In this document: positions 8,826 through 17,458 of the stretch, piece after piece
Layout of the letters: every line of letters begins with the position of its first letter
Numbering within the stretch: position 1 is the stretch's first letter
NCBI GenBank assembly: GCA_025458165.1
Contig: JALOTB010000002.1
Span: 32,658-96,657, forward strand
Direction of reading: 5' to 3'
Source of the DNA: Chromatiaceae bacterium
Lineage (GTDB): Bacteria > Pseudomonadota > Gammaproteobacteria > Chromatiales > Chromatiaceae
DNA: 64,000 nt
Notes under the pieces: model-generated
What the model was told of the DNA's origin: nothing
Database searches by the model: none
Seen by the model: only the letters and a program-made list of their open reading frames with translations
Made by a program: the position numbers and the translations under genes

Positions 8826-10966
8826 GGCCCGTCCTCGCCGATCTTACCCGGGCCGTCGAGGACATAGATCCCGGCGGAGCTGGCACGGACGCGGAAGCCG
8901 ATCCGCCCGTCGTGGACCTCGACCTCGGCCCCAGTGACGGCGTCCCGGTAGGTCCCGCTTCTGACACCATCGACTTGGATCGGCTGATCCGAGCCGATGG
9001 CGAGCCCGACGACGGCGTAGCTGTCCTCGCCCGGGTAGTCGCGCACGAAGCTCATCCCGCTCCCCCAGTCGGCGACCTGGCTCATTGGGGCCTTCTGCAG
9101 GGCGGGAATGGCCCGGCGGATCTGATTGAGGCGCCGGATGTGCCGATAAAGCGGGTGCGCTTGGGTCTCGCCGATCCGCTCGTCGGTCAGGTGATCGCCG
9201 AAGTAGGCCCGGCCGGTCGTGTCCAGGGTGTCCTTCTCGCCCTCGACGTCCTGGGGCGCGCCCTTCATGAACTCGATCTCCTCCCCGTAGTAGAGGCAGG
9301 GGATGCCGCGGGCCGTCCACAGGAGGTTGTAGGCGGCGGCCGCCATCCACTGCTCCCCTTTGAAGCGGTACTTGAAGTCGTTGTCCGGCCCCACGTCGTG
9401 ATTCTGCAGGAAGGTGACGAGCTTGGTCACGTCCCCGTAGATCCAGTCCATCGATAGGATCTGGCCGGTGCCCCCATAGGTCCCCTTGCTCACCGTGTCG
9501 CGGAAGGTGGAGAAGAGCCCGAAGTCGAGCACCGAGAAGCCCGAGTCGCCGCCCGAGCAGGGATCGCGGGGGTCTGAGCCCAAGCGGGTATACCACCAAG
9601 GCCGGATCTGTGAGGGGCCGTTGTCGCCGCCCCCCAGATCACCCCAACCGTAGCCCTTGACCAGATTCTCGCCGAAGACGAAGAGCCCCGGCTTGTGAGC
9701 CTTCCAGGCGTTGACGTATTCGAGCAGGTTTCCGCGCTCAATGTGCTTGACGGTGTCGATGCGCAGGGCATCGACGCCCATGTCGAGATAGCGGTTGATG
9801 GCCCCGATGATGTAGTCCTTGACGTTCGCCCGCTCGGTGGCGAGGTCGATGCAGTCCCCTGCAATGTGCTTGTGCTGCAGCGGATGGGCGCTCTCCCAGT
9901 CGCCCCCCATGATGAACCCCTCCTGGTGATACCAGTGGGGATCGAGCTGGCTCGGGTCGATGCCGAAGAAGCGGCCGGGCCGATAGCCGGGCTTAGGGAC
10001 CGTCTCGCCGGTCAGGGGGTCGACCAGCGGCTCCCGGCCCTCGGGGTCCCTCTGATGCCGCTCCCGCCACCATGGGGGTGCGAGCGGGTTGTCGATGTCG
10101 TCACGGCTTGGCCAGGCGTAGTTGCCGAGGTTGCCCTGATAGGGGCCATGGTCGACCCGTCCCTGCTCGGAGCCTTGGGGCACGTAGTACTTGATCGGCA
10201 GGTGGTCGATGTGGACCTGGCCGCGGATGCCGAACTGGCAGGAGTGGTTGATCACCACGTCTTGGATGACCTTGATCCCTTTCGCGTGGGCGGTGTCGAT
10301 CAGGTCCTGGTAGTTCGCGCCGGGCGACTCCAGCCGCGGGTCGATGCGGGTCCAGTCGTAAGGGTGGTAGCCATGGTAGTCGAGCCCGGAGCGGTTCTCG
10401 ACCGGCGGGGTGATCCAGATCGCCGTGAAGCCGAGGTCGCGGATGTAGTCGAGCCGCTCGATCAGGCCCTTGAAGTCCCCGCGCCAGTGCGGGTCGATGG
10501 GCTTGCCCTGGGCGTCGAAACGGATGCGGTCGCGGCAGAAGAAATTGTTACCGGGGTCGCCGTCGTAGAAACGGGTGGTGATCAGGAAGTAGATGGTCTC
10601 CTCGCGGAAGTCCCGGCGCTCACCAACCGGCGCCAGATCGGCGCGGGGCACCGGTCGCGCCTTGGGGCGAGGTTGCCCGCGGCCCCGGGACGCCGGCCCT
10701 TGGTCGAACCAGCGGCCGTCGCTGCCATACCAGCCCTCGCGGGCGCGGTGGAGGTCCGGGGTCTGCCGGCCCTGGCCGTCATGGACGACGAAGTGAGCCG
10801 ATTCGGCCCCTTCGAACCGGTAGCGGTACCAGCCGTCCGCCCCCCGCTCCATCGGCAGGCCCGGCCAGGCGCTGCCGGGACGGCCAGGCCGCAGGTCCCA
10901 GAAGTGGATGTGCAACGGCTCCGTCCAGCCCTGGGGCCGACGGACGTGGATGATCAGATCAGGCAC
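8813..10966 (-). CDS. Alpha-amylase family GH13 glycoside hydrolase
   Basis: Starch/glycogen-type hydrolase or transglycosidase, 717 residues. Residues about 1-95 form a beta-rich domain resembling starch-binding or amylase N-terminal modules. The GH13 TIM barrel follows from about 120, with region I QDVVINH, the nucleophile Asp404 in DALRIDTVKH, the acid/base Glu433 in FGENL, and Asp524 in FLQNHD. A beta-sandwich domain C closes the protein. There is no signal peptide, so it probably acts in the cytosol on stored glycogen or maltodextrins. The start is GTG at 10966. It is convergent with the SEDS gene. The exact specificity cannot be read from the sequence. Confidence 0.9.
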   Translation of the reverse strand: MPDLIIHVRRPQGWTEPLHIHFWDLRPGRPGSAWPGLPMERGADGWYRYRFEGAESAHFVVHDGQGRQTPDLHRAREGWYGSDGRWFDQGPASRGRGQPRPKARPVPRADLAPVGERRDFREETIYFLITTRFYDGDPGNNFFCRDRIRFDAQGKPIDPHWRGDFKGLIERLDYIRDLGFTAIWITPPVENRSGLDYHGYHPYDWTRIDPRLESPGANYQDLIDTAHAKGIKVIQDVVINHSCQFGIRGQVHIDHLPIKYYVPQGSEQGRVDHGPYQGNLGNYAWPSRDDIDNPLAPPWWRERHQRDPEGREPLVDPLTGETVPKPGYRPGRFFGIDPSQLDPHWYHQEGFIMGGDWESAHPLQHKHIAGDCIDLATERANVKDYIIGAINRYLDMGVDALRIDTVKHIERGNLLEYVNAWKAHKPGLFVFGENLVKGYGWGDLGGGDNGPSQIRPWWYTRLGSDPRDPCSGGDSGFSVLDFGLFSTFRDTVSKGTYGGTGQILSMDWIYGDVTKLVTFLQNHDVGPDNDFKYRFKGEQWMAAAAYNLLWTARGIPCLYYGEEIEFMKGAPQDVEGEKDTLDTTGRAYFGDHLTDERIGETQAHPLYRHIRRLNQIRRAIPALQKAPMSQVADWGSGMSFVRDYPGEDSYAVVGLAIGSDQPIQVDGVRSGTYRDAVTGAEVEVHDGRIGFRVRASSAGIYVLDGPGKIGEDGPYLR

Positions 10967-11008
10967 GGTGCGGGGGGACCGCCTGCCGCAAGCGGCGGGC
11001 GGGCGACC

Positions 11009-11299
11009 TCAGCGCGGGAGCACCGGCTCAGGGGCCGGCGCCTGGTCATCGGCGAGCACGACCACCACCCGCGGCGCGGTCTGCGCGTAGGGTGGCACCC
11101 AACCGTAGGGACTGCCCCAGGGTCCGTCCCGGCGGTCGTAGCCGTAGCGATAACTGCGGTCGTCCCGGTCGCCGAAGAACCAGTTGAAAGGGTTCATCGT
11201 GTTGAAGAGGCCATCGGCCTGGGCGGTGCTCGGGAGGGCCGTGCCGCCCAGACCGATCGCCGCCGCCGTGAGCGCGGCCAACACAGCGTTCTCAGACAT
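11009..11299 (-). CDS. Small exported Tyr-rich protein, possible sulfur globule-type envelope protein
   Basis: A 96-residue product. An N-terminal hydrophobic segment ends in ALPSTAQA-DG, a good signal peptidase I site near residue 29. The mature part is short and rich in aromatic residues, Gly, Asp, Arg and Pro (NPFNWFFGD, SYRYGYDRRDG, GWVPPYAQ), then a short Val-rich stretch and a Pro-rich end. The start at 11299 follows GAGGGGACAGG; an in-frame start further up would spoil the signal peptide. Sulfur globule proteins of purple sulfur bacteria are small, exported and Tyr/Gly/Pro-rich, so the resemblance is of composition only. It has fewer Gly/Tyr repeats than known ones. It could equally be an unrelated envelope protein. 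Confidence 0.6.
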   Translation of the reverse strand: MSENAVLAALTAAAIGLGGTALPSTAQADGLFNTMNPFNWFFGDRDDRSYRYGYDRRDGPWGSPYGWVPPYAQTAPRVVVVLADDQAPAPEPVLPR

Positions 11300-11426
11300 G
11301 GGTCCTGTCCCCTCGGTGACGAACAGCAAGATGTCTGAATATTATCAACTTCTGATATTTTTCGACAAGCCCCGCCCCCCATGGCAGGGCTGAGCGGCGG
11401 GCTCGCCGAGGCGGGACGATCCGACC

Positions 11427-11918
11427 TCACTCAGACGCGGTCGGCGGCGGCCTGCGATCCGTCTCCCCCGGTGGCCCCTTATGCGCGCACCCGGCGCAGG
11501 TACCGATCACCTCCACCACCGGGCGACGTGGTCGAAAACCGCTCTCGGCCGCCGCCGATCCCAGGCGCTCGGTCAGCGCATCGTCCTCCAGCTCCTGCAC
11601 CTCGCCGCAATCGGCGCAGATCAGGAACTGGCTGCTGTGCGGGTGATCCGGGTGCGTGCAGCCGATGAAGGCGTGCAGGGTCTCCAGACGATGCACCAGG
11701 CCCTGCTCCAACAGGAAGTCGAGCGCGCGGTACACGGTCGGGGGGGCCGCGCTCGCCTTACCCGGTCCACGCATCGCGGCAAGGATCTCGTAGGCGCCCA
11801 AGGGACGGTCGCTGGCGCAGAGGATCTCCAGCACCCGGCGGCGCGGCGGCGTAAGCCGCACCCCGCGCGAGCGGCAGAGCGTCTCGGCTCGGGCAAGGAC
11901 ACTAGCCGTGCGATCCAC
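11427..11918 (-). CDS. zur: Fur-family zinc uptake regulator Zur
   Basis: Zinc-sensing repressor of zinc import, 163 residues. It has the Fur-family winged helix (LTPPRRRVLEIL, PPTVYRALDFLLEQGLVHRLE) and the structural zinc site built from two CxxC pairs, CADCGEV and CAGCAHK; the segment HPDHPH adds metal ligands. The GTG at 11918 gives the expected N-terminus (VDRTASVLARAE); no other start fits. It overlaps the end of znuB by 17 bases, so it is the last gene of the znuA-znuC-znuB-zur operon and would autoregulate through the operator before znuA. Confidence 0.92.
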   Translation of the reverse strand: MDRTASVLARAETLCRSRGVRLTPPRRRVLEILCASDRPLGAYEILAAMRGPGKASAAPPTVYRALDFLLEQGLVHRLETLHAFIGCTHPDHPHSSQFLICADCGEVQELEDDALTERLGSAAAESGFRPRRPVVEVIGTCAGCAHKGPPGETDRRPPPTASE

Positions 11919-12783
11919 CGTCCATCCTCGCGACCAGACTCGCGGCCAGGCTCCGTCGCGCCCGCCACCCGGCCAGCGCCCGGCTAAGCACGGCCGACGC
12001 CAGGTAGACGGCACCCGCCAGCAGGACCATGGTCGGCCCCGCCGGCAGGTCCGGGGCATACGAAAGCGCGAGCCCCGAGGTAGTGAAGACCGAGCCCAGC
12101 AGGGTCGCGAGCAGCATCATCCGGCCGACCGAGTGCACGTAATGTGCGGCGATGGCCGCCGGCAGGGTGAGCAAGGCGATGACGAGGATCAGCCCCACCA
12201 CTTGGATCAGGACCACCACCGTCACCGCGACCAGCACGAGCAGCAGGAGATAAAAGAGCGCGACCGGTACCCCGCGCAAGCGGGCGTGCTCCTCGTCGAA
12301 CGAGACGGCGAGGAACTGGCGGAAGAAGAGCCCGACCATCAGCAGAAGGAGGGCGTCGAGCCCGAGCATGACCCAAAGGTCGCGCTCGGAGACCAGCAGG
12401 ATGTTGCCAAAGAGGTAGCTCATCAGGTCGCTCGCATAGCCCGGCGTCTTGGCGATGAAGAGCACGCCGACCGCCATGCCGATCGCCCACAGGGCCCCGA
12501 TCAGGGTGTCCTCCTGGGTGCGCCAGGCGAGCCGCACCCAGCCGATCAGGAGCGCCGAGACCACCGCGGCGACCAGCGCCCCGGCGAGGGGGTCGAGCCC
12601 GTAGTAGAGCGCCGCGCCCATCCCCCCGAGCACCGAGTGGGCGATCCCGCCCGCGAGAAAGGTGATGCGCTTGACCACGACGAAGGTCCCGGCAACCCCG
12701 CAGCCTAGGCTCGCGAGCAGCCCGGCGATGAGCGCGGTCTGCAGGAAGGGCTGGCTGGCGAGGGCTTGGAAGAACTCGGCCAA
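11902..12783 (-). CDS. znuB: Zinc ABC transporter permease ZnuB
   Basis: Membrane permease of the high-affinity zinc importer. It is 293 residues with about eight to nine hydrophobic segments, and has the ABC-3 family marks GVAGTFVVVKRITFLAGGIAHSVLGG near the N-terminus and VIALLTLPAAIA further on. It follows znuC after a gap of about 120 bases that contains no recognisable gene. It overlaps zur at its 3' end. The short C-terminal cytosolic tail is Arg-rich. Confidence 0.93.
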   Translation of the reverse strand: MAEFFQALASQPFLQTALIAGLLASLGCGVAGTFVVVKRITFLAGGIAHSVLGGMGAALYYGLDPLAGALVAAVVSALLIGWVRLAWRTQEDTLIGALWAIGMAVGVLFIAKTPGYASDLMSYLFGNILLVSERDLWVMLGLDALLLLMVGLFFRQFLAVSFDEEHARLRGVPVALFYLLLLVLVAVTVVVLIQVVGLILVIALLTLPAAIAAHYVHSVGRMMLLATLLGSVFTTSGLALSYAPDLPAGPTMVLLAGAVYLASAVLSRALAGWRARRSLAASLVARMDGGSHG

Positions 12784-12902
12784 GGGTCAGACCCCAGCAG
12801 CATTGGTCAAGCTGGCGTGCCGCTCCCGAGGCTCGTAAGGAACGGGCACCTGAACGGCTCTTTTTAGGCTCACGGTCATGACTCGCGGCACATTGGCCGA
12901 CC

Positions 12903-13655
12903 TCAATGCACGTGCCCGTGGGCATGGCTGACCATGCGGACGGGCTCCCCGTAGAGCGCCTGGATCACCGCCCCATCGATGGCGTCGGTCCGATGACACA
13001 CCAGGGTGCGGTTAATGCATGCGACCCGGGTCACATAGGCGGAGATGAAGGCAACGTCGTGGGACACCACGACGATGGTCAGCCGCTCATTGAGTGTCCG
13101 GAGCAGATCAAAGATCTCCCCTTCCATACGCTGATCGATGTTGGCCGTGGGCTCATCGAGCAACAGGATGCGCGGCTCGCCGACCAGGGCGCGCGCCAAG
13201 AGCACGCGCTGGAGCTGCCCGCCCGAGAGGGTACCGATCTGCCGTCCGCCGAGATCGCCCGCCTCCACCTCGGCCAGCGCGCGGCGCGCCGCCTCGCGGT
13301 CTCGGCGGCGATAGGGCCCGATGGCGGACCCGAGCCCGAGCCGGCCCATCAGCACCACCTGCTCCGCGGTAATCGGAAAGTCGCGCGCAAAGCCAGGATA
13401 CTGCGGCACATAGCCAAGCGAGCGGCGGGTCTCGCGCGGCAGGCGTCCGAGGACACGGACCGAGCCCGTCTGCGGCTCCAGCAGCCCAAGAATCAGCTTC
13501 AATAGGGTGCTCTTGCCACCCGCGTTGGGACCCACCAAGCCGAGAAACTCCCCGTCGGCGACCCGCAGGTCGACGCCTTCCACCACCAATCCGGCACCAT
13601 AGGAGAAGCTCACGCCCGCGAGCTCGATGACGGACGCGGGGTGTGCCCCGCTCAT
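12903..13655 (-). CDS. znuC: Zinc ABC transporter ATP-binding protein ZnuC
   Basis: ATPase of the zinc importer, 250 residues. It has Walker A GPNAGGKST, the Q-loop (YVPQ), signature LSGGQ, Walker B RILLLDEPT and the switch His in VVSHD. The protein ends in HAHGHVH, a short His cluster common in metal-transport ATPases. The start ATG at 13655 overlaps the znuA stop by four bases (ATGA), so the two are translationally coupled. Confidence 0.94.
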   Translation of the reverse strand: MSGAHPASVIELAGVSFSYGAGLVVEGVDLRVADGEFLGLVGPNAGGKSTLLKLILGLLEPQTGSVRVLGRLPRETRRSLGYVPQYPGFARDFPITAEQVVLMGRLGLGSAIGPYRRRDREAARRALAEVEAGDLGGRQIGTLSGGQLQRVLLARALVGEPRILLLDEPTANIDQRMEGEIFDLLRTLNERLTIVVVSHDVAFISAYVTRVACINRTLVCHRTDAIDGAVIQALYGEPVRMVSHAHGHVH

Positions 13656-14515
13656 GTCCCGGCCTCGGCGATGAGCCGCGCCAGCCGGCGAAGCGTCTCG
13701 GCATAATCCGGGGCGAGGGGGTCGACGACCGCGACCTCACCGCCGATCGCGCGGGCCACCTGCTCGGCGCTCTTGGGGTTCATCTGCGGCTGGACCAGGA
13801 TCAGCCGCACCCCCTCGCGCTTGGCTTGCTCGATCAGCGCATTGAGTGCGCGTGCCCCGGGCTCTTTGCCCTCCCGCTCGATGGCGACCTGGGTGAGGTC
13901 GTAGGTGTGAGCGAAATAGCCCCAGGCGGGGTGGTGGACCATGAAGCGCCGGCTAGGCAGATCCTTGAGCAGCGCCCGCAGCTCCGCGTCCAAGGCGTCG
14001 AGCTCGGCGGCAAAGGCGGCCTGGTTGGCGATGTAGGTCTCGCGTCCCTCGGGGTCGAGGTCGATCAGGGCGTCGCGGATGGCGAGCGACATCGCCTTGA
14101 CGAGAGGTGGACTGGTCCAGACGTGCGGGTCCGGCGCGTCCACCGGGTGGTCGTGATCGTGGTCGTGGTCGTGGTCAGCGAGGGTCAACAGCGGCAGACC
14201 CTCGCGCAGGTCGACCACCCGAAGCCGCGGGTTCGCGGCGCGGATGCGCGGCAGCCAGGCGTCCTCGAACGAGACACCCGTGCCTAGATACAGGTCCGCC
14301 TGCGCCAGCTCGGCCACCTGGCGCGGCCTCGGCTCGAAGGTGTGCGGGCTCTGATCCGGCTGGACCAGCGTGCGGACCCGAACCCGCTCGCCGCCGATCC
14401 GCTGGACAAAGGTCTGCTGCGGCAGCACGCTGACGAACACCAGCGGCCCGTCGGTCTCGGCCGCGGCCACGGGGCAGAGGATGAGGGTCAGCAAGGCGAG
14501 CAAAACGGCGGGCAT
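13652..14515 (-). CDS. znuA: Zinc ABC transporter substrate-binding protein ZnuA
   Basis: Periplasmic zinc-binding protein (cluster A-I family), 287 residues. A signal peptide ends near CPVAAAET. The zinc ligands expected of the family are seen as His in QSPHTFEP, HVWTSP and MVHHPAWGYFA, plus a late acidic residue. A His/Asp-rich loop, HDHDHDHDH, lies at about residues 113-122 and is typical of zinc rather than manganese binders. It is the first gene of the operon, and a Zur-like operator lies 28-50 bases before its start. Confidence 0.94.
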   Translation of the reverse strand: MPAVLLALLTLILCPVAAAETDGPLVFVSVLPQQTFVQRIGGERVRVRTLVQPDQSPHTFEPRPRQVAELAQADLYLGTGVSFEDAWLPRIRAANPRLRVVDLREGLPLLTLADHDHDHDHDHPVDAPDPHVWTSPPLVKAMSLAIRDALIDLDPEGRETYIANQAAFAAELDALDAELRALLKDLPSRRFMVHHPAWGYFAHTYDLTQVAIEREGKEPGARALNALIEQAKREGVRLILVQPQMNPKSAEQVARAIGGEVAVVDPLAPDYAETLRRLARLIAEAGT

Positions 14516-14542
14516 GGCGGGGGCCTCGCGAGGGACCGGCCG

Positions 14543-14565
14543 GAAATGTTACACGATAACACTCG
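14543..14565 (-). promoter_or_regulatory. Zur operator before znuA
   Basis: An interrupted palindrome, GAAATGTTACACGATAACAC, with TGTTA and TAACA half-sites matches the known gammaproteobacterial Zur box (GAAATGTTATA-N-TATAACATTTC type), most strongly in its left half. It lies just upstream of znuA in an operon that ends with zur, which supports autoregulated zinc repression. Confidence 0.75.
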
Positions 14566-14667
14566 CAAGGCGCCCCCCGACCTTTACCGCGCCCCGCTCG
14601 GTCGGGATTGGGGTAGCATGTCGCGGCCCCTTCCCGCCGAGATCGACTGCCTTGGAGGTGTCCAGCG

Positions 14668-15834
14668 ATGGAGTCCGGCCCGCGCGAGATCCTGACCCCG
14701 TTTCGCCCCATCCCGCTAGAGGTTCCGGAGGGCATGAAGCCCAACGAGTTCTTCAACAGCACCGAGAACCTCAACGACCTGGTGCACAACAACGGGCTGC
14801 TGATCAATCCGGAGGGCCTGCTCCTCTACCGCAAGGCGCTTGGCCATTCGAGCGAGTTTGACTGCTCGATCATCTACAACACCTCCCAGACGATCCTCAA
14901 CCCCCTCGGCCGCCCGGTGCGCCGCACACAGGTCCCGGAGCAGGTCAAGCGGGTCTGGAATCGGATGAATCAGGTACTCATCGAGTACATGCTCGAAGAG
15001 TACCCCGACCCCGCCGAGGCCCTGGTCCTCGCCGGCGAGGCGAGCCTCGATGCCACCTGGCCGCTGACCTCGCCCGGCGTGCCCAGCATCCGCATGCTGC
15101 ACAACCACTTCATCGTCTTCCCGATGGAGGAGCTCAAGGCCGCGGCCCCGGCCGACCCGACCAACCCCAACCTAACCGACGGCGGCCAGCACAGCCTCTT
15201 CCAGGCCTACATGCGCGAGGTCTACCGCGAGTTCTTCGCCGCCGCGCTCGACCTGCGCATCCTGAAGACCGTGCCGACCGTCGAGTCCCGCCTGACGCTC
15301 ACCGGCTACCCCGAGGGCCTGCCGTGCTGGGAGATCCAGGGGGGCGCCGAGGCCCTGCGGGACGTGCGCTTCTGGCGCGAGTATGACGAGATCCTCAAGG
15401 GTTTCTTGGACTTCTACCGCACCTTCTTCTCCCAGGTCTCATCGCGCAACGCCCCGCCGCTCCCCGACGTCTACTTCCCGGAACAGGTCGAGTCCGTGCT
15501 GCTCTTCGACAACGACTTCCTCGGCACCGCGCGCAAGGTGCGCGAGCGCTGCATCCGCGACCCCGCCTACGCCAACTCGATCCGCTGGGAGCCCGCCTTC
15601 AAACAGCTCATCTACCGCAACGACGCCGGCAAGCTCTTAGTCACCATCAGTCAGAACTCGATCGGCAACGCCATCACCGAGCTCCTCGGCGTGGTGGTGC
15701 GGCGCGTCCCCGACGCCGAGGGCTACGAGACCTTCGAGCCGCGCCTGATCGACAAGCTGCTCAAGGTCCGCGCCCGCCTGATCGAGGCCGATCTGGGCGA
15801 TGGCATAGCCACGGACTACTGGCCGGCGGACTGA
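14668..15834 (+). CDS. Conserved protein of unknown function with HNHF motif
   Basis: A 388-residue soluble protein with no signal peptide or membrane helix and only two Cys. I do not recognise a family with confidence. The segment IRMLHNHFIVFP (about 146-157) is conserved in character and loosely recalls the HxHxHxx loop of HIT-type phosphorylases. Other strong blocks are NNGLLINPEGLLLYRKALG and QNSIGNAITELLGVVVRR. A clear GGAGG lies eight to twelve bases before the ATG. It is divergent from znuA, so it may share the Zur-controlled region. It is followed at close range by the convergent ECF transporter operon. Confidence 0.8.
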   Translation: MESGPREILTPFRPIPLEVPEGMKPNEFFNSTENLNDLVHNNGLLINPEGLLLYRKALGHSSEFDCSIIYNTSQTILNPLGRPVRRTQVPEQVKRVWNRMNQVLIEYMLEEYPDPAEALVLAGEASLDATWPLTSPGVPSIRMLHNHFIVFPMEELKAAAPADPTNPNLTDGGQHSLFQAYMREVYREFFAAALDLRILKTVPTVESRLTLTGYPEGLPCWEIQGGAEALRDVRFWREYDEILKGFLDFYRTFFSQVSSRNAPPLPDVYFPEQVESVLLFDNDFLGTARKVRERCIRDPAYANSIRWEPAFKQLIYRNDAGKLLVTISQNSIGNAITELLGVVVRRVPDAEGYETFEPRLIDKLLKVRARLIEADLGDGIATDYWPAD

Positions 15835-15887
15835 GGATCAGCAGCGAATCAACGCCGCGGGAGCGCTAGAGACATCCAAGGGGCCCC

Positions 15888-16697
15888 TCACGGCCCTCCG
15901 CCCGCATTCCTTTGCGGCAAGATGTCCTCCTCCCGGTGATGATCGCGGTGCGGCGGGACCGCGTTGGCATGGTCGTGCGCGACGGCACCGATCGGGTGGA
16001 TGTGAACGTGGGCGTGGGTATGGCTGTGCGGGTGCACATGCACGGCGGCCTCCTGCAGCCGCCCGGCATCGAGCAGCACCGCGCGTGTCGCCAAGCGACC
16101 CACCAGGCGGCGGTCGTGGGAGACGAAGAGCATCGCCTGACCGAGCCCAGCGAGGTGCTCGACCAGACGCTGCTCGGTCGCTTCGTCGAGACCGTTGGTT
16201 GGCTCGTCGAGCAGCAGGACCTCGGGCCCCATCGCCAGCACCGCGGCGAGCGAGACCAGCCGTTTCTCCCCACCCGAGAGCTTGTGGGTGACCCGCCCGG
16301 CGAGGTCCTGCAACCCGAGCCTGGCCAGCGCCAGCTCGGCCGTCTGCCGTGCCTGTTCGGGCGCCTGACCGAGGTTGAGCGGACCGAAGGCCACGTCCTC
16401 GATGACCGTGGGACAGAAGAGCTGGTCGTCGGCGTCCTGAAAGACCAGCCCCACCCGCCTGCGCACCTCGCGGAAGTCGGTCTCGGTTCGACGGTCCTGA
16501 CCGAAGGCCCGTACCCGGCCGGCCGCCGGCCGATGCAGCCCCATCAGCAGCTGCAGCAGACTGCTCTTGCCCGAGCCGTTTGCCCCGACCAGGGCGACCC
16601 GCTCGCCGGCGTGCAGCGTCAGATCCGCCCCGCGCAGGACCGGGCGCCCTGGGTAGCCGAAGTGCACCCCGGCGAGCGCGAGCAGCGGCTCGCTCAA
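15888..16697 (-). CDS. cbiO: ECF metal transporter ATPase (CbiO/NikO type) with His-rich tail
   Basis: Energy-coupling-factor ATPase for nickel or cobalt import, 269 residues. It has Walker A GANGSGKSS, the Q-loop VFQDADDQLF, signature LSGGEKR, Walker B VLLLDEPTNGLD and switch His VSHDRR. After residue about 215 comes an unusual tail of roughly 50 residues with repeated His (HVHPHSHTHAHVHIHP, then HDH and HRDHH), likely a metal-binding or storage segment. The TTG start at 16697 overlaps the cbiQ stop (TTGA). It is the last gene of the cbiM-cbiL-cbiQ-cbiO operon. The NikR-like operator upstream suggests nickel. Confidence 0.9.
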   Translation of the reverse strand: MSEPLLALAGVHFGYPGRPVLRGADLTLHAGERVALVGANGSGKSSLLQLLMGLHRPAAGRVRAFGQDRRTETDFREVRRRVGLVFQDADDQLFCPTVIEDVAFGPLNLGQAPEQARQTAELALARLGLQDLAGRVTHKLSGGEKRLVSLAAVLAMGPEVLLLDEPTNGLDEATEQRLVEHLAGLGQAMLFVSHDRRLVGRLATRAVLLDAGRLQEAAVHVHPHSHTHAHVHIHPIGAVAHDHANAVPPHRDHHREEDILPQRNAGGGP

Positions 16698-17458
16698 GCC
16701 AGGTGCTCCAGGGCCAGCAGCGCCGCGAGTCCGGCGGCGAGCAGGACCGTCACGCCTGTGTCGGCCGGGGTCCAAGCCGAGTGCTCCCGCAAGTGACGCA
16801 CCCGCCCGTCGAAGCCGCGGCACTTCATCGCCCCGAGGACGCGGCGCGAGCGCTCCAGGCTCCGCACCAGGAGCATCCCCGCCAACCACCCGAGGCTCCG
16901 CCAGGTGTGCCAATCGCTGCGCGCCACGAAGGCCCGTGCCCGCATCGATTGGCGCAGGCGGCCGAGTTCCGCCTGGAGTACCGCGAGGTAGCGCAGTGTG
17001 AACACATAGAGGGCGACCAGCTTGTCTGGCACGCCCAGCCGAGCCATGGCCTGGCCCAAGGCGATCGGCTCGCTGCCGCCGAGGAGCCCCAGCACCGCGA
17101 GCACCACCGCATTGGCCTTGAGCGCGATCTCCAACCCGCGCAGCAGCCCCTCCCAGCTCGCGACGAGCGGTCCGAGCCGCAGCCAGGGCTCGCCCGGGGT
17201 GCTGAACGGTAGGGTGAGCACCACAAGGGCCAGAAAAACCTCCACCGGCAGCAGTCGGCGGGCGAGCCCTGACCGCGAGAGACCGCCGGCGAGGGCAAGG
17301 ACCAGCGCGGTCGCCAGGGCGGCGCCGAGCGCGAGTGGACGCCCCAGACTCACCGTGACCAGCGCGAAGGCGAACGCCGCCAGCAACCGCAGGCGCAGGT
17401 CCCGTCCTCGGAGCCAACCGTCCCGGCCTTCACCGGCGAGGACCAGGAGACCGTTCAT
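16694..17458 (-). CDS. cbiQ: ECF metal transporter transmembrane protein (CbiQ/NikQ)
   Basis: T-component that couples the ATPase to the metal-binding S component, 254 residues. It has about five to six hydrophobic segments and two Arg-containing coupling helices, visible as MRARAFVAR and GAMKCRGFDGR, which correspond to the family A-R-G type motifs. The ATG at 17458 overlaps the preceding gene by four bases. The His at HLREHS near the C-terminus is not part of a known site. Confidence 0.9.
   Translation of the reverse strand: MNGLLVLAGEGRDGWLRGRDLRLRLLAAFAFALVTVSLGRPLALGAALATALVLALAGGLSRSGLARRLLPVEVFLALVVLTLPFSTPGEPWLRLGPLVASWEGLLRGLEIALKANAVVLAVLGLLGGSEPIALGQAMARLGVPDKLVALYVFTLRYLAVLQAELGRLRQSMRARAFVARSDWHTWRSLGWLAGMLLVRSLERSRRVLGAMKCRGFDGRVRHLREHSAWTPADTGVTVLLAAGLAALLALEHLA

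Noticed and set aside
9695..11338. A 547-codon plus-strand frame
   Set aside because: Antisense shadow of the GH13 gene, whose catalytic motifs are all present on the minus strand.
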